DNA of 64,000 nt from JAQVEM01 sp964601205 (GTDB lineage Bacteria > Actinomycetota > Humimicrobiia > Humimicrobiales > Humimicrobiaceae): contig CAZRML010000007.1 in NCBI GenBank assembly GCA_964601205.1, forward strand, positions 1 to 64,000, read 5' to 3'. The position numbers and the translations under genes are program-made. This document shows, piece after piece, positions 54,453 to 63,504 of the stretch (positions are counted from its first letter, which is position 1; each line of letters starts with the position of its first letter). Below the pieces are notes generated by a model that was not told the origin of the DNA, did not search any database, and was given only the letters and a program-made list of their open reading frames with translations.

Positions 54453-55457
54453 TTGAAAGAAGCTTACCTGTACAAGAGAATTGGTAATAAAAAAATAAGA
54501 TGCGACCTGTGCAGCCACAGGTGTGTTTTAAATGATCAGGAAACTGGTATATGTTATGTGCGTAAGAATATTGATGGAACTCTTTATTCACTTGTATATC
54601 AAAAATTAATTGCTGAAAATTCTGATCCAATTGAGAAAAAACCCCTGTTTCATTTTTTGCCCGGGACAACTTCTCTGTCCATAGCCACAGTTGGGTGCAA
54701 TTTTAGATGCTTTTATTGCCAGAATTATGGAATTTCCCAGGCACCATCTGATTTTGGGAGAATAGAGGGTGAAGATGTTCCTCCCGAAGTAATTGTTGAA
54801 CACGCCCTGGCTAATGGGAATAAAAGTATTTCATATACTTACACAGAACCAACTATTTTTTTTGAATATGCGTACGATACAGCAAAAATTGCAAATAAAA
54901 AGGGTCTCAAAAATATTTTTGTGACCAATGGTTTTATGACAAAGGAAAGTTTAATAATGATAGAACCATATCTGGATGCAGCAAATATAGATTTAAAAAG
55001 CTTTTCTGATGATACTTATAGAGAAAAAATGGGTGGGAGGTTAAAGCCTGTACTGAATAATATTATTTTAATGAAAAAAATGGGTATATGGGTTGAAGTT
55101 ACTACACTGGTGATACCCGGTATAAATGATTCCAGAGGTGAGTTAGAAGAAATTGCCAGATTCCTGGCCGGGGTTGATAAAGGAATACCATGGCATATAA
55201 GTGCTTATTATCCAAGTTACAGGTCAGATATACCGCCCACAAGCTTGGAAAAGATAGAAAGTACTGTTGGTATAGGCAGGAAAGCAGGTTTAAAATATGT
55301 GTATGGTGGAAATATTTCCGGAAGCTGGTACGAAAATACAATTTGTCCGAATTGTAATTCTGTATTAATTAAGAGAAATGGCTTTTCTGTTACAGAGTTT
55401 AAGTTAAAAGATGGTTCTTGCCCGGTTTGTGGTGAGAAAATAGAAGGGATATTCTAG
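54453..55457 (+). CDS. amrS: AmmeMemoRadiSam-type radical SAM enzyme (AmrS)
   Basis: About 334 residues. The family's N-terminal CDLCSHRC is followed by the radical SAM cluster motif CNFRCFYC (C87, C91 and C94 counted from GTG 54438). YTYTEPTIFFE, the NGFMTKE strand and VIPGINDS follow, and a C-terminal zinc-ribbon-like CPNC...CPVCG closes the protein. It should cleave S-adenosylmethionine to make a radical; the substrate of the family is unknown. The usual partners, a Memo-like protein (AmrB) and an AMMECR1 protein (AmrA), are not adjacent. I chose TTG 54453 because GGGGA lies five bases upstream and the family begins with M-x-E-A. GTG 54438 is the alternative. Confidence 0.85.
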   Translation: MKEAYLYKRIGNKKIRCDLCSHRCVLNDQETGICYVRKNIDGTLYSLVYQKLIAENSDPIEKKPLFHFLPGTTSLSIATVGCNFRCFYCQNYGISQAPSDFGRIEGEDVPPEVIVEHALANGNKSISYTYTEPTIFFEYAYDTAKIANKKGLKNIFVTNGFMTKESLIMIEPYLDAANIDLKSFSDDTYREKMGGRLKPVLNNIILMKKMGIWVEVTTLVIPGINDSRGELEEIARFLAGVDKGIPWHISAYYPSYRSDIPPTSLEKIESTVGIGRKAGLKYVYGGNISGSWYENTICPNCNSVLIKRNGFSVTEFKLKDGSCPVCGEKIEGIF

Positions 55458-55568
55458 AAATAGTATTGTAAACTGGCCCTTATGTTTTTTTATGATGGTT
55501 CAGGTTAGAGAATATAAACAGGGTTATTATTAATTTCAGCCCGAAGAAGATAATATATAAAGGTTCAC

Positions 55569-55597
55569 TTAACTTTTAAATAAAATTATCCTATAAT
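55569..55597 (+). promoter_or_regulatory. Promoter of tRNA-Cys
   Basis: TTAACT (55569-55574), a 17-base spacer and perfect TATAAT (55592-55597). The tRNA begins 20 bases after the -10 element. Confidence 0.7.
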
Positions 55598-55616
55598 ATT
55601 TTTTTACTGTTTAAAG

Positions 55617-55690
<74 letters not shown>

Positions 55691-55760
55691 TTTTTGAGAT
55701 AATAAATTTTATTAGCTGTAATTTTTATATTTTTTTACTTAAATTAGAGGGAGATAAAAT

Positions 55761-57095
55761 ATGAGTTATACCCAGGAAGTTTTTAAAAGTGTTATAGAGA
55801 AAAATCCAGGAGAGCCAGAGTTCCATCAGGCAGTGAAAGCAGTATTTGAATCAATAGAAAGAGTATTCGAGAAGAATCCTCAATATGAGAAAGCAGGTAT
55901 CCTGGAAAGAATGGTAGAACCCGAGAGGCAGATTATGTTTAGAGTGCCCTGGATAGATGATAGTGGCAAAATAAGAGTTAACAGGGGATACAGAGTTCAG
56001 TTTAATAGCGCTATTGGTCCGTATAAAGGGGGTTTAAGATTTCATCCTTCGGTTAATCTGGGAATAATTAAATTCCTGGGATTTGAACAGATATTCAAGA
56101 ATTCACTTACCGGATTTAGTATGGGAGGTGCAAAGGGGGGAAGTGATTTTAATCCTAAAGGAAAATCCGATACAGAGATTATGAGATTCTGTCAGAGTTT
56201 TATGACAGAACTTTTTAAATATATTGGCCAGTTTACGGATATACCTGCGGGAGATATAGGCACAGGTATGAGAGAAATAGGTTATATGTTTGGACAGTAC
56301 AAAAGATTAAAGAATGTTTTTGAAGGTGTCTTAACAGGAAAGCGTATAGAATTTGGGGGAAGCCTGTTAAGAAAGGAAGCTACAGGCTATGGACTTGTTT
56401 ACCTGGTCAATAATATGCTGGAAAATAAAGGTAAATCAATTAAAGGAGCAAGAGTTATTATTTCGGGCTCGGGGAATGTTGCGATATATGCCCATCAAAA
56501 GGTAAAAGAGCTGGGTGGTAAGGTAATTGCCATGAGTGATTCCAACGGTTATATTTATGACCCCGATGGACTGGACCTGGATGATATAAAAATTTTAAAA
56601 GAATTAAATAATGGTAGAATATCAGAATACAGGGATAAGCATCCCGACGTTGAATTTAGCGAAAATTCCCGGGAAATCTGGAAGATTAAGTGTGATATTG
56701 CCCTTCCCTGTGCAACGCAAAATGAAATAGATTCCGGAGAAGCAGAAATTCTGTTTAATAATGGATGTTACACAGTTGCTGAAGGGGCCAATATGCCCTG
56801 TACACCGGAAGCAGTCAGGGTATTTTTAGAAAATAAAATTTTGTATGTTCCGGGTAAAGCTGCAAACGCAGGGGGAGTTGCGGTATCTGCACTTGAAATG
56901 TGCCAGAATAGTTCAAGGCTGCAGTGGACCGCTGAAGAAGTGGACATAAAGCTTAAAGAAATAATGTCAGGAATCCTGAATAATATAAGTAAAACAGCAA
57001 GACAATACGGAGATGAAGACAATCTTGTCATGGGAGCAAATATAGCAGGGTTTTTAAAGGTTGCCGATGCAATGCTGGCGCAGGGAGCCGTATAG
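55761..57095 (+). CDS. gdhA: Glutamate dehydrogenase, hexameric small-subunit type (probably NADP-specific)
   Basis: 444 residues, the standard length of the GdhA class. Substrate-site segments are VQFNSAIGPYKGGLRFHPSVN and GFSMGGAKGGSDFNPKGKS (with the catalytic lysine). DIPAGDIGTGMREIGYM and the Rossmann loop GSGNVAIYAHQK follow. It reductively aminates 2-oxoglutarate with ammonia to glutamate. The N-terminal EKNPGEPEFHQAV resembles the NADP-dependent enzymes, but coenzyme choice is not proven. A clear GAGGGAGA ribosome site precedes ATG. It may be co-transcribed with tRNA-Cys. Confidence 0.95.
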   Translation: MSYTQEVFKSVIEKNPGEPEFHQAVKAVFESIERVFEKNPQYEKAGILERMVEPERQIMFRVPWIDDSGKIRVNRGYRVQFNSAIGPYKGGLRFHPSVNLGIIKFLGFEQIFKNSLTGFSMGGAKGGSDFNPKGKSDTEIMRFCQSFMTELFKYIGQFTDIPAGDIGTGMREIGYMFGQYKRLKNVFEGVLTGKRIEFGGSLLRKEATGYGLVYLVNNMLENKGKSIKGARVIISGSGNVAIYAHQKVKELGGKVIAMSDSNGYIYDPDGLDLDDIKILKELNNGRISEYRDKHPDVEFSENSREIWKIKCDIALPCATQNEIDSGEAEILFNNGCYTVAEGANMPCTPEAVRVFLENKILYVPGKAANAGGVAVSALEMCQNSSRLQWTAEEVDIKLKEIMSGILNNISKTARQYGDEDNLVMGANIAGFLKVADAMLAQGAV

Positions 57096-57289
57096 AAGTT
57101 TCACTAAATCCATATTTAACATTACATATTTAATATCAAGTTAAGTAATATTTGCCCATAATGTGATAATACCTTTATAATATAATATTTTTATAACAGT
57201 TTATTTATATAATATTTGCAGGAAAACTTATAAAAAGATAAACAGATGTTTTAATGTAATTGAAGCAAAATAATAAAAAGGGACTGGAT

Positions 57290-58063
57290 ATGAACGATAA
57301 TATGAATGCCATTGAAACATTTGGCCTGACCAAAAGTTTTGGAAATTTGATTGCGGTAAACAAACTAAATCTTAAAGTAAGAAGAGGTGAAATTTTTGGG
57401 TTCCTTGGACCAAATGGTGCAGGGAAAACAACAACTATAAAGCTAATGACAGGGCTATTAAAACCAACTTCTGGAACAGTAACGATTATGGGGGCAGATA
57501 TTCAGGATAATCCTGTGGAGGCAAAAAAATTTATTGGTCTTATACCTGAAGAACCCAGGGTTTATGAGAAATTAACCGGTAATGAATTTTTGAAGTTTAT
57601 GGGAAACCTGTTTGGTATGAGTGAGAACGAGATTGCCAGGAAGATAAAAGAACTTTTAAGAATTTTTGACCTGGGGGAAAAAGGAGATGAATTAATCCAG
57701 AGTTATTCACATGGAATGAAGCAGAAAATTGCCATAGCGGGAGCCTTAATTCACTCTCCCCGGGTACTTTTTTTTGATGAGCCAACTGTAGGCCTTGACC
57801 CAAAAAGCGCCAGGGTGATAAAGGATATTTTAAAGTTCAGGGCAGAGGCAGGAGATTGTATTTTTATGTCCACCCATATTCTGGAAATAGCAGAAAGAAT
57901 ATGTGACAGAGTGGGAATTATTCAGAACGGGAAGCTAATAGCTGTTGGAGATATGGAAGAGCTCAGGAAGCTTTCAATGGAAGGAAAAGGGAATCTGGAG
58001 GAGATATTTTTACAGCTAACCGGAGGAGATGAAGACATAGATATCATAAAATCATTAAAATAG
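57290..58063 (+). CDS. ABC transporter ATP-binding protein
   Basis: About 257 residues. Walker A GPNGAGKTTTIKL, Q-loop IPEEPRVYEKLTG, signature SYSHGMKQKIAIAGAL (a variant with His at the second Gly), Walker B VLFFDEPTVGLDPKS and STHILE are present. It belongs to the CcmA/NatA class that powers exporters with a separate membrane protein. The permease starts eight bases after its stop. I prefer ATG 57290 over the upstream TTG 57260 since GGGACTGG precedes it. Substrate unknown. Confidence 0.88.
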   Translation: MNDNMNAIETFGLTKSFGNLIAVNKLNLKVRRGEIFGFLGPNGAGKTTTIKLMTGLLKPTSGTVTIMGADIQDNPVEAKKFIGLIPEEPRVYEKLTGNEFLKFMGNLFGMSENEIARKIKELLRIFDLGEKGDELIQSYSHGMKQKIAIAGALIHSPRVLFFDEPTVGLDPKSARVIKDILKFRAEAGDCIFMSTHILEIAERICDRVGIIQNGKLIAVGDMEELRKLSMEGKGNLEEIFLQLTGGDEDIDIIKSLK

Positions 58064-58070
58064 TCTGTGT

Positions 58071-59780
58071 ATGTTAAATTTATTACTCAAGAATAAATTA
58101 AATATATTTTTTTTAGGATTTACACGGGGCGTGCCAAGAAAAAGGGCAGGGAGAATTATCGGGACTGCGATAGGAGTAATAATTTTTTCTCTGGTTCTAT
58201 TTTACTCTGCAAAGCTTATTAATTTTATTTATGATAAATTAGATATAAGAGTTGCCGATACCATATTAAACATAGCTCTTGATTACGCTTTTGGAATAAT
58301 TTTTATCTTTATATTATTTACCGGTATTGCTACTACCCTTTATATATTATATTTATCTGAAGATCTGGAATTATTATTGAGCTTACCCATAAGCTATAGA
58401 ACAGTTTTTACCTATAAGTATATAGAAGCAGTAACTGCAAACTCTTATTTATTTTTAATAGCGGGCCTACCATTTTTAATAGCCTATGGGGTAACATCCC
58501 GGGTCCCTTTTTTCTATTATCCAGCGTTACTTATAATTTATATTTCTGTTATTTCACTCCCCACGAGCGTAGGAGTATTAATCGGTATGATTATTGCCAG
58601 ATATATAAGTCCTTCCAGAGCAAAGGAAATCATTGCTATAGTAGGAGGATTGCTGGGAGTTATTATATGGTTGTCATCACAAATTATGCCCAGATATGTA
58701 GAGAATTTAGCTCCAGAATTAAGATTAATGGAAGTTGAGGACATACAGCAATATATTATAGCTTTATTTGATAAACCATTTTTGAAGATTTTGCCGTCAA
58801 CGTGGGGTTCGGATGCACTTTTCCATATACATAATGGGAATTATGGCCAGTTTGCCCTTAATTTTATTTTAATCGCTGCTGTTTCGGGTTTATTAATGTT
58901 TTTATGCATAGCACTATCTCAAAAAATATATTATACAGGCTGGTCGGGTGCTTCACAGGTTACAGGCAGTACAATAACAAGAAAAAAGCGAGAGGAAAAA
59001 GTAGAGATAGCCAGTAGCAGGAAAAAGGGTTTTTCTTTATTTTCCGGTGCAAATTATTTAATAATTAAAGATTCTAAAGTGCTTATAAGGGATACACATA
59101 GAGTCATACGGGTAATGATGCCGGTAGTAATGTTTATTTTTATATTTTTCTGGTCCTTTTCCAGCCAGGTTGACACAGAAGAAATTAATTTCTTTATAAA
59201 AATAGAAACTATGATTGTTTTATTATTTCCCATGATGGTTTCAGGATTTGTTAATGTAAATTTATCGGGCAGCAATATAGGAGGGGAAGGTTTGAAGTTC
59301 TGGATATTAAAAACATCTCCTGTACCTGCCAAAAGAATTTTAAAAACAAAAATTATTTTTAGCTCATGCATAACTGCACTTTTAGGGTGTATTATTATGA
59401 TTATATTTTATTTATTATATAAACCCGGTATATTAACTCTTATAGGGGGATTAATACTCATGGTTTTATTCAGCTGGGGAGATTCTCTAATTTGTACTTC
59501 TGTGGGGACTTTTTTCCCTGTATTCAAACCTTCCGGGTCAAATAAAAATAGTTTTTCCTTTCTTGGGGGTTTACTTATCCTAATATTTTTTATATTATAT
59601 GTCGCTTTTTTCGGGGGCGTTATTATAGGTTCATTAATTCTGGCAAACTTCCTCGGATGGTCTGAGTTAACTGCATTTTTAATAATATTGGTAATAGAAA
59701 TTTTAATAAACATATTGCTTCATAATATATTGATAAATATAAGTGCCCACAGGCTAAATTCAATAGAGTGGAAATATTAG
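58071..59780 (+). CDS. ABC transporter membrane protein (ABC-2-like)
   Basis: 569 residues with about twelve hydrophobic segments in two groups (about 25-285 and 340-565), separated by a basic stretch (TRKKREEKVEIASSRKKG). ELLLSLPISYRTVFTYKY and LKFWILKTSPVPAKRILKTK are short conserved-looking loops of the kind found in large ABC-2-type or YtrB-linked permeases. It pairs with the ATPase just upstream. Direction of transport is probably outward, and the substrate cannot be told. A terminator-like hairpin follows. Confidence 0.75.
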   Translation: MLNLLLKNKLNIFFLGFTRGVPRKRAGRIIGTAIGVIIFSLVLFYSAKLINFIYDKLDIRVADTILNIALDYAFGIIFIFILFTGIATTLYILYLSEDLELLLSLPISYRTVFTYKYIEAVTANSYLFLIAGLPFLIAYGVTSRVPFFYYPALLIIYISVISLPTSVGVLIGMIIARYISPSRAKEIIAIVGGLLGVIIWLSSQIMPRYVENLAPELRLMEVEDIQQYIIALFDKPFLKILPSTWGSDALFHIHNGNYGQFALNFILIAAVSGLLMFLCIALSQKIYYTGWSGASQVTGSTITRKKREEKVEIASSRKKGFSLFSGANYLIIKDSKVLIRDTHRVIRVMMPVVMFIFIFFWSFSSQVDTEEINFFIKIETMIVLLFPMMVSGFVNVNLSGSNIGGEGLKFWILKTSPVPAKRILKTKIIFSSCITALLGCIIMIIFYLLYKPGILTLIGGLILMVLFSWGDSLICTSVGTFFPVFKPSGSNKNSFSFLGGLLILIFFILYVAFFGGVIIGSLILANFLGWSELTAFLIILVIEILINILLHNILINISAHRLNSIEWKY

Positions 59781-59799
59781 AAATAGCGGTTCCTATTAA

Positions 59800-59825
59800 T
59801 TTCCGGCCCTGCCGAAAGACTTTTT
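59800..59825 (+). terminator. Probable intrinsic terminator after the ABC exporter genes
   Basis: TTT-C-CGGC and GCCG-AAA pair (7 bp, one bulge) around a 3-base loop, followed after GAC by TTTTT. Modest stability. Confidence 0.5.
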
Positions 59826-59975
59826 AAAAATTTAAACAATAAAATTATAATTTTTATATAAGTATAAATATTATAATTACAATAGTATAAAATATTATTT
59901 TTTTGGTATAATGTAATAATGTAATCATAGAAGTATTTATGATAATATTAATAAAATTAGAGAAATGGGATTGTA

Positions 59976-60629
59976 TTGGAATTAAAAAATATTAACAAAA
60001 GACGTACCCTTAAATTATTCAAGGATTTCAGTTACAGGGTTATAAAATTAAAATATTTCATATTGATAGTTGCAGCAATGTTGCTGGAAATAGTTACATT
60101 GATAATATACATATTTAATAATGAAGATATTGTTGATTTTGATCTTATGACTGCAAGTGTTTTATATGGTGTGACAAGTTTAATTATTATCACGCTCGCT
60201 GTGAGTGCACTGGTACTTATAAAGACTGATAAATCAAGAGATAAAAAAATGATTGAACAATTAAATGATTTCAGAAGAGAGTGTTTTAAACTCAGAAACG
60301 AATATTCTGGAGATATAAATGGTATGGTTAAGAATTTTGATAGTGAAAGGGGAAGCATAGAGGCCAAAATTAATTATGCTATAGAAATTTCAGAAAAATA
60401 TGATGGATATATAAAGAAATTTTCAAAAATAAAAGTACCGGCATTCTTAAGAGATGCTTTTAACTATAAGCTTGATAATTTAAATAAGGAAAAATTATTT
60501 TTCACTAAGTTCTCATTGCTGGCAGACCCCGGGGAATTAGAAGAAATTAATAAGGAATCTGATTTAGCGGATGAGAATTTTTCTAAGGAACTCGGTAACA
60601 TTGAGAAGAATTTGAAGATTATAGTATAA
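59976..60629 (+). CDS. Membrane protein with two helices and a coiled-coil-like cytoplasmic domain, unknown
   Basis: 217 residues I cannot assign to a family. A basic N-terminus (KRRTLKLFKDF) is followed by two hydrophobic helices (about 28-48 and 62-82). A long charged helical region (about 88-217) with heptad-like spacing comes next, including ECFKLRNEYSGDI and KEKLFFTKFSLLADPGELEEI. Positive residues before helix 1 suggest both ends are cytoplasmic. It starts with TTG five bases after GGGA. It ends 25 bases before the PAS-GEDEF-HD gene, so the two are probably co-transcribed and may form a signalling pair. Confidence 0.6.
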   Translation: MELKNINKRRTLKLFKDFSYRVIKLKYFILIVAAMLLEIVTLIIYIFNNEDIVDFDLMTASVLYGVTSLIIITLAVSALVLIKTDKSRDKKMIEQLNDFRRECFKLRNEYSGDINGMVKNFDSERGSIEAKINYAIEISEKYDGYIKKFSKIKVPAFLRDAFNYKLDNLNKEKLFFTKFSLLADPGELEEINKESDLADENFSKELGNIEKNLKIIV

Positions 60630-60654
60630 AGATAATAAATCAATTAATTTAAAG

Positions 60655-62169
60655 ATGGAAGACAACAGGAAAATTAAAGAACAATTACTGTCTGAATTAG
60701 AAAAATTACGCAGCATTATAGATGAGTATGAACAACCACAGCCTGATTTAAAAGGTATGGAAGAAGCACTGGAAGAAAGCAGGATTCAGTACGAAACTTT
60801 GATAAATTCTGCGCCTTTTGGTATTCTCACTATTAATGAAAAGGGAATAATAACATCCTGCAATAATAAAGTGTTAAATTTTCTCGGTCAGGCTGAAGAT
60901 GATATAGTTGGAAGCCACTTTACAAAAAATAAATTTTTAAACACAGAAGACATCCCTCACTACCTTAAGATATTTGCATTTGCCCTCAGTGGAAGAGAAG
61001 GCGTGCCCTTTGAGATTTCCGGTCAGGATAAAGATGGAAATGATTTTTTTGGAGAGGTTCATTATGGTCTAATAAAAAAAGATGAAAGAGTTAAATCAAT
61101 TCAGATATTAATAACCGATATAACCAGGAGGAAAAAGGCCGAGGAAAAATTAAGTTATTTAAGGTTTCATGATGACCTAACGGGTCTTTATAACAGGGCT
61201 TACTTTGAAGAAGAAATAAAAAGGCTTGATGCTGACAGGCAGATACCTGTAAGTTTTATTATTGGCGATGTGAATGGTTTAAAGATAATAAATGATACTT
61301 ATGGTAATGATGAAGGGGATAAAGTGCTAAAAACCATAGCACTAACTTTAAAGGAATGCTGTAGAAAAGAAGATATAATATCTCGCTGGGGAGAGGATGA
61401 ATTCTCGATATTCCTGCCTAAAACTGCCGAAGAGCAGGCGAGGAAAATAGTGGACAGGATTAAACAAAAATGTCTTGAGACAAAAAGAGTCAGGGCAAAA
61501 TTTGATTTTGCAATTGGTACTTCTACGAAAGAAAAACCAGAACGGGATATACAGGATATTATAAAAGAAGCTAAAGATGAGATGTATAAAAATAAATTAT
61601 TTGAGTTTAAAAGTGTACCTGATTCGGTTATTTCATCGCTTATTGATTCGCTTCTTCAGACAAGTTTTGAAACGCGGGAGCACGGGAAAAGGGTTAGAAA
61701 GATGGTTTTAAAAATGGGAAAAATTATGGGATTGCCAAAGAGTAAAATAGATGAGCTATCGGTCCTTGCTGATCTTCACGACCTTGGCAAGATAGCCATA
61801 CCGGATGATATCGCAACCAAGAAAGATAAACTGAGTGACAGGGACTGGCAGGTTTTAAGGAGTTATCCTGAGATTGGTTACAATATTGCGCTATCATCAA
61901 AAAAATTTTCCAACATTGCAGAATACATCCTTACCCATCACGAAAGGTGGGACGGAAAGGGCTATCCACAGGGATTAAAGGGAGAAGATATCCCTTTACT
62001 TTCAAGAATTACAGCCATTGCGGATGCTTATGATGTAATGAGGAGTGGTAGATTCTATAAAAGGACATTGAGTAAGGAAGGAGCTATTGAAGAACTGAGA
62101 AAATCCAGGGGTACTCAATTTGATCCGGAACTGGTTGATAAATTTATAAAAATGTTAAAAGAAGAATAA
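60655..62169 (+). CDS. PAS-GGDEF(degenerate)-HD protein; probable HD-type phosphodiesterase
   Basis: 504 residues, cytoplasmic. An N-terminal coiled-coil-like stretch (about 1-40) is followed by a PAS domain (about 45-160), a GGDEF-like domain (about 165-330) and an HD-GYP-type domain (about 335-500). The active-site motif reads G-E-D-E-F (residues 246-250), with Glu replacing the second Gly, so cyclase activity is doubtful. The I-site-like RKED is kept. The HD domain has every expected ligand: His in REHGKRV, H375-D376 in LHDLGK, the HHERWDGKGYP pair, and the Asp in IADAYD. The predicted job is hydrolysing c-di-GMP or a related nucleotide, with the GGDEF-like part sensing GTP or c-di-GMP. 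It is a paralogue of the protein at 3014-4849. Confidence 0.85.
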   Translation: MEDNRKIKEQLLSELEKLRSIIDEYEQPQPDLKGMEEALEESRIQYETLINSAPFGILTINEKGIITSCNNKVLNFLGQAEDDIVGSHFTKNKFLNTEDIPHYLKIFAFALSGREGVPFEISGQDKDGNDFFGEVHYGLIKKDERVKSIQILITDITRRKKAEEKLSYLRFHDDLTGLYNRAYFEEEIKRLDADRQIPVSFIIGDVNGLKIINDTYGNDEGDKVLKTIALTLKECCRKEDIISRWGEDEFSIFLPKTAEEQARKIVDRIKQKCLETKRVRAKFDFAIGTSTKEKPERDIQDIIKEAKDEMYKNKLFEFKSVPDSVISSLIDSLLQTSFETREHGKRVRKMVLKMGKIMGLPKSKIDELSVLADLHDLGKIAIPDDIATKKDKLSDRDWQVLRSYPEIGYNIALSSKKFSNIAEYILTHHERWDGKGYPQGLKGEDIPLLSRITAIADAYDVMRSGRFYKRTLSKEGAIEELRKSRGTQFDPELVDKFIKMLKEE

Positions 62170-62325
62170 CAGCTCCGATGACCGGAATTTTTATTTAAAG
62201 AGATAGTTAAAAAATTTTGAGAGAATAATTAAAAACAAAGGGCGTTTAATTAAAGTTTAAAGTTAATATTCATGGTTTTTATAAAATCGAAGATTATAAA
62301 TCAGCCCGAAATTTTAAAGTAAAGA

Positions 62326-63504
62326 TTAACTCTTTAAAATATTTTTGCCGGCCATCTTTGCTATAGTCAACTTACTGTCACCAAATTTATCTGTTATTTT
62401 ATCAATAGCACGGGACAGATTCTCACTCCCGGAGCCGTCTGTAGAGAATAAATTTATCAGCATTGAATACGGCTTGAGATTACTTACATAAACTCCTATT
62501 AACCTGATTTTCTTTTCCTTAAGGCTTAAATTTTTAAGTATAGCGACGGAAGACCGGTGGATATCAAATATAGCAGAGGTATAATCTTTTAAAGTTGTCC
62601 TCATGGTGATTGTTTTAAAGTCAGAAAATCTTATTTTAAGGGTGACCACCTTTCCCATATACTTTTTCTGGCGCATGCTTCTTGATATTTTTTGCGAGAG
62701 AACAAAAAGTGTCATCTCAAGTGTTTCGTAATCCCTGATATCTTTGCTGAAAGTTATTTCTCTTCCTATTGATCTGGGTTCCCGGTCTGGCATAACTGTT
62801 CTATTGTCTATTCCGTTTGCCATTCTGTGTATAATTTCACCGGGTTCGCCAAACCTGTTTTTGATTATTACCAGGGGAGCTCTGGCAAGGTCCCCTATAG
62901 TTTCAATTCCCATTGATTTAAGTTCTTTTTCTGTAACTCTCCCCACACCCCACAGGTAAGACACCGGAAGAAGCTTAATTTTATCCATAACTTCTCTGGT
63001 GTTGTCAAGAACAGTAAGGCCACCTGGTTTTCCTATGCCCGAAGCCAGTTTAGCTAAAAATTTATTGGCTCCTATACCGGCAGAGGAGGTCAGGTTTGTC
63101 TGTTCATATATCCTGCCCTTTATTTTTTTGGCGATTCCTATTTCATCTCCGAAGAGTTTTTTGCAGCCAGTTACATCAAGAAACGCTTCATCGCAGCCTA
63201 TAAATTCCACCCGTGGAGTGAATTGAAGGAATATCTTTTTTATTTTCGTGGATTCCTTCAGGTATTTTTCCATGTTGACAGGGACATAGATTCCACCGGG
63301 GCATAGTTTTTTTGCCCGACTCAAAGGCATCCCGGAATGTAGCCCATATTTTCTTGCTTCATAAGAAGCAGTTGAAACTACTCCTCTGTTTAACGGCCCT
63401 CCCACCACCAGAGGCTTATTTTTGTATGCGGGGTTATCTCTCTGTTCTATCTGGGCAAAGAAAGCGTCCATATCTATATGTATTATTTTTGTTAGATTAT
63501 CCAT
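62326..63504 (-). CDS. dinB: DNA polymerase IV (Y family)
   Basis: 392 residues. The catalytic acidic residues sit in IHIDMDAFFAQIE and FIGCDEAFLDVTG (Asp-Glu). YEARKYGLHSGMPLSRAKKL, the SAGIGANKFLAKLASG thumb segment and the little-finger domain from about residue 240 complete the protein. The usual Ser before the second acidic pair is Gly-Cys here. It copies past damaged bases with low fidelity. The C-terminus shows no clear beta-clamp-binding peptide. Its ATG overlaps the stop of the upstream DnaE-like gene by eight bases, so the two polymerases are translationally coupled. Confidence 0.93.
   Translation of the reverse strand: MDNLTKIIHIDMDAFFAQIEQRDNPAYKNKPLVVGGPLNRGVVSTASYEARKYGLHSGMPLSRAKKLCPGGIYVPVNMEKYLKESTKIKKIFLQFTPRVEFIGCDEAFLDVTGCKKLFGDEIGIAKKIKGRIYEQTNLTSSAGIGANKFLAKLASGIGKPGGLTVLDNTREVMDKIKLLPVSYLWGVGRVTEKELKSMGIETIGDLARAPLVIIKNRFGEPGEIIHRMANGIDNRTVMPDREPRSIGREITFSKDIRDYETLEMTLFVLSQKISRSMRQKKYMGKVVTLKIRFSDFKTITMRTTLKDYTSAIFDIHRSSVAILKNLSLKEKKIRLIGVYVSNLKPYSMLINLFSTDGSGSENLSRAIDKITDKFGDSKLTIAKMAGKNILKS

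Noticed and set aside
62170..62195. Short hairpin with T-run after the PAS-GEDEF-HD gene
   Set aside because: The stem is only four base pairs, too weak to call a terminator.
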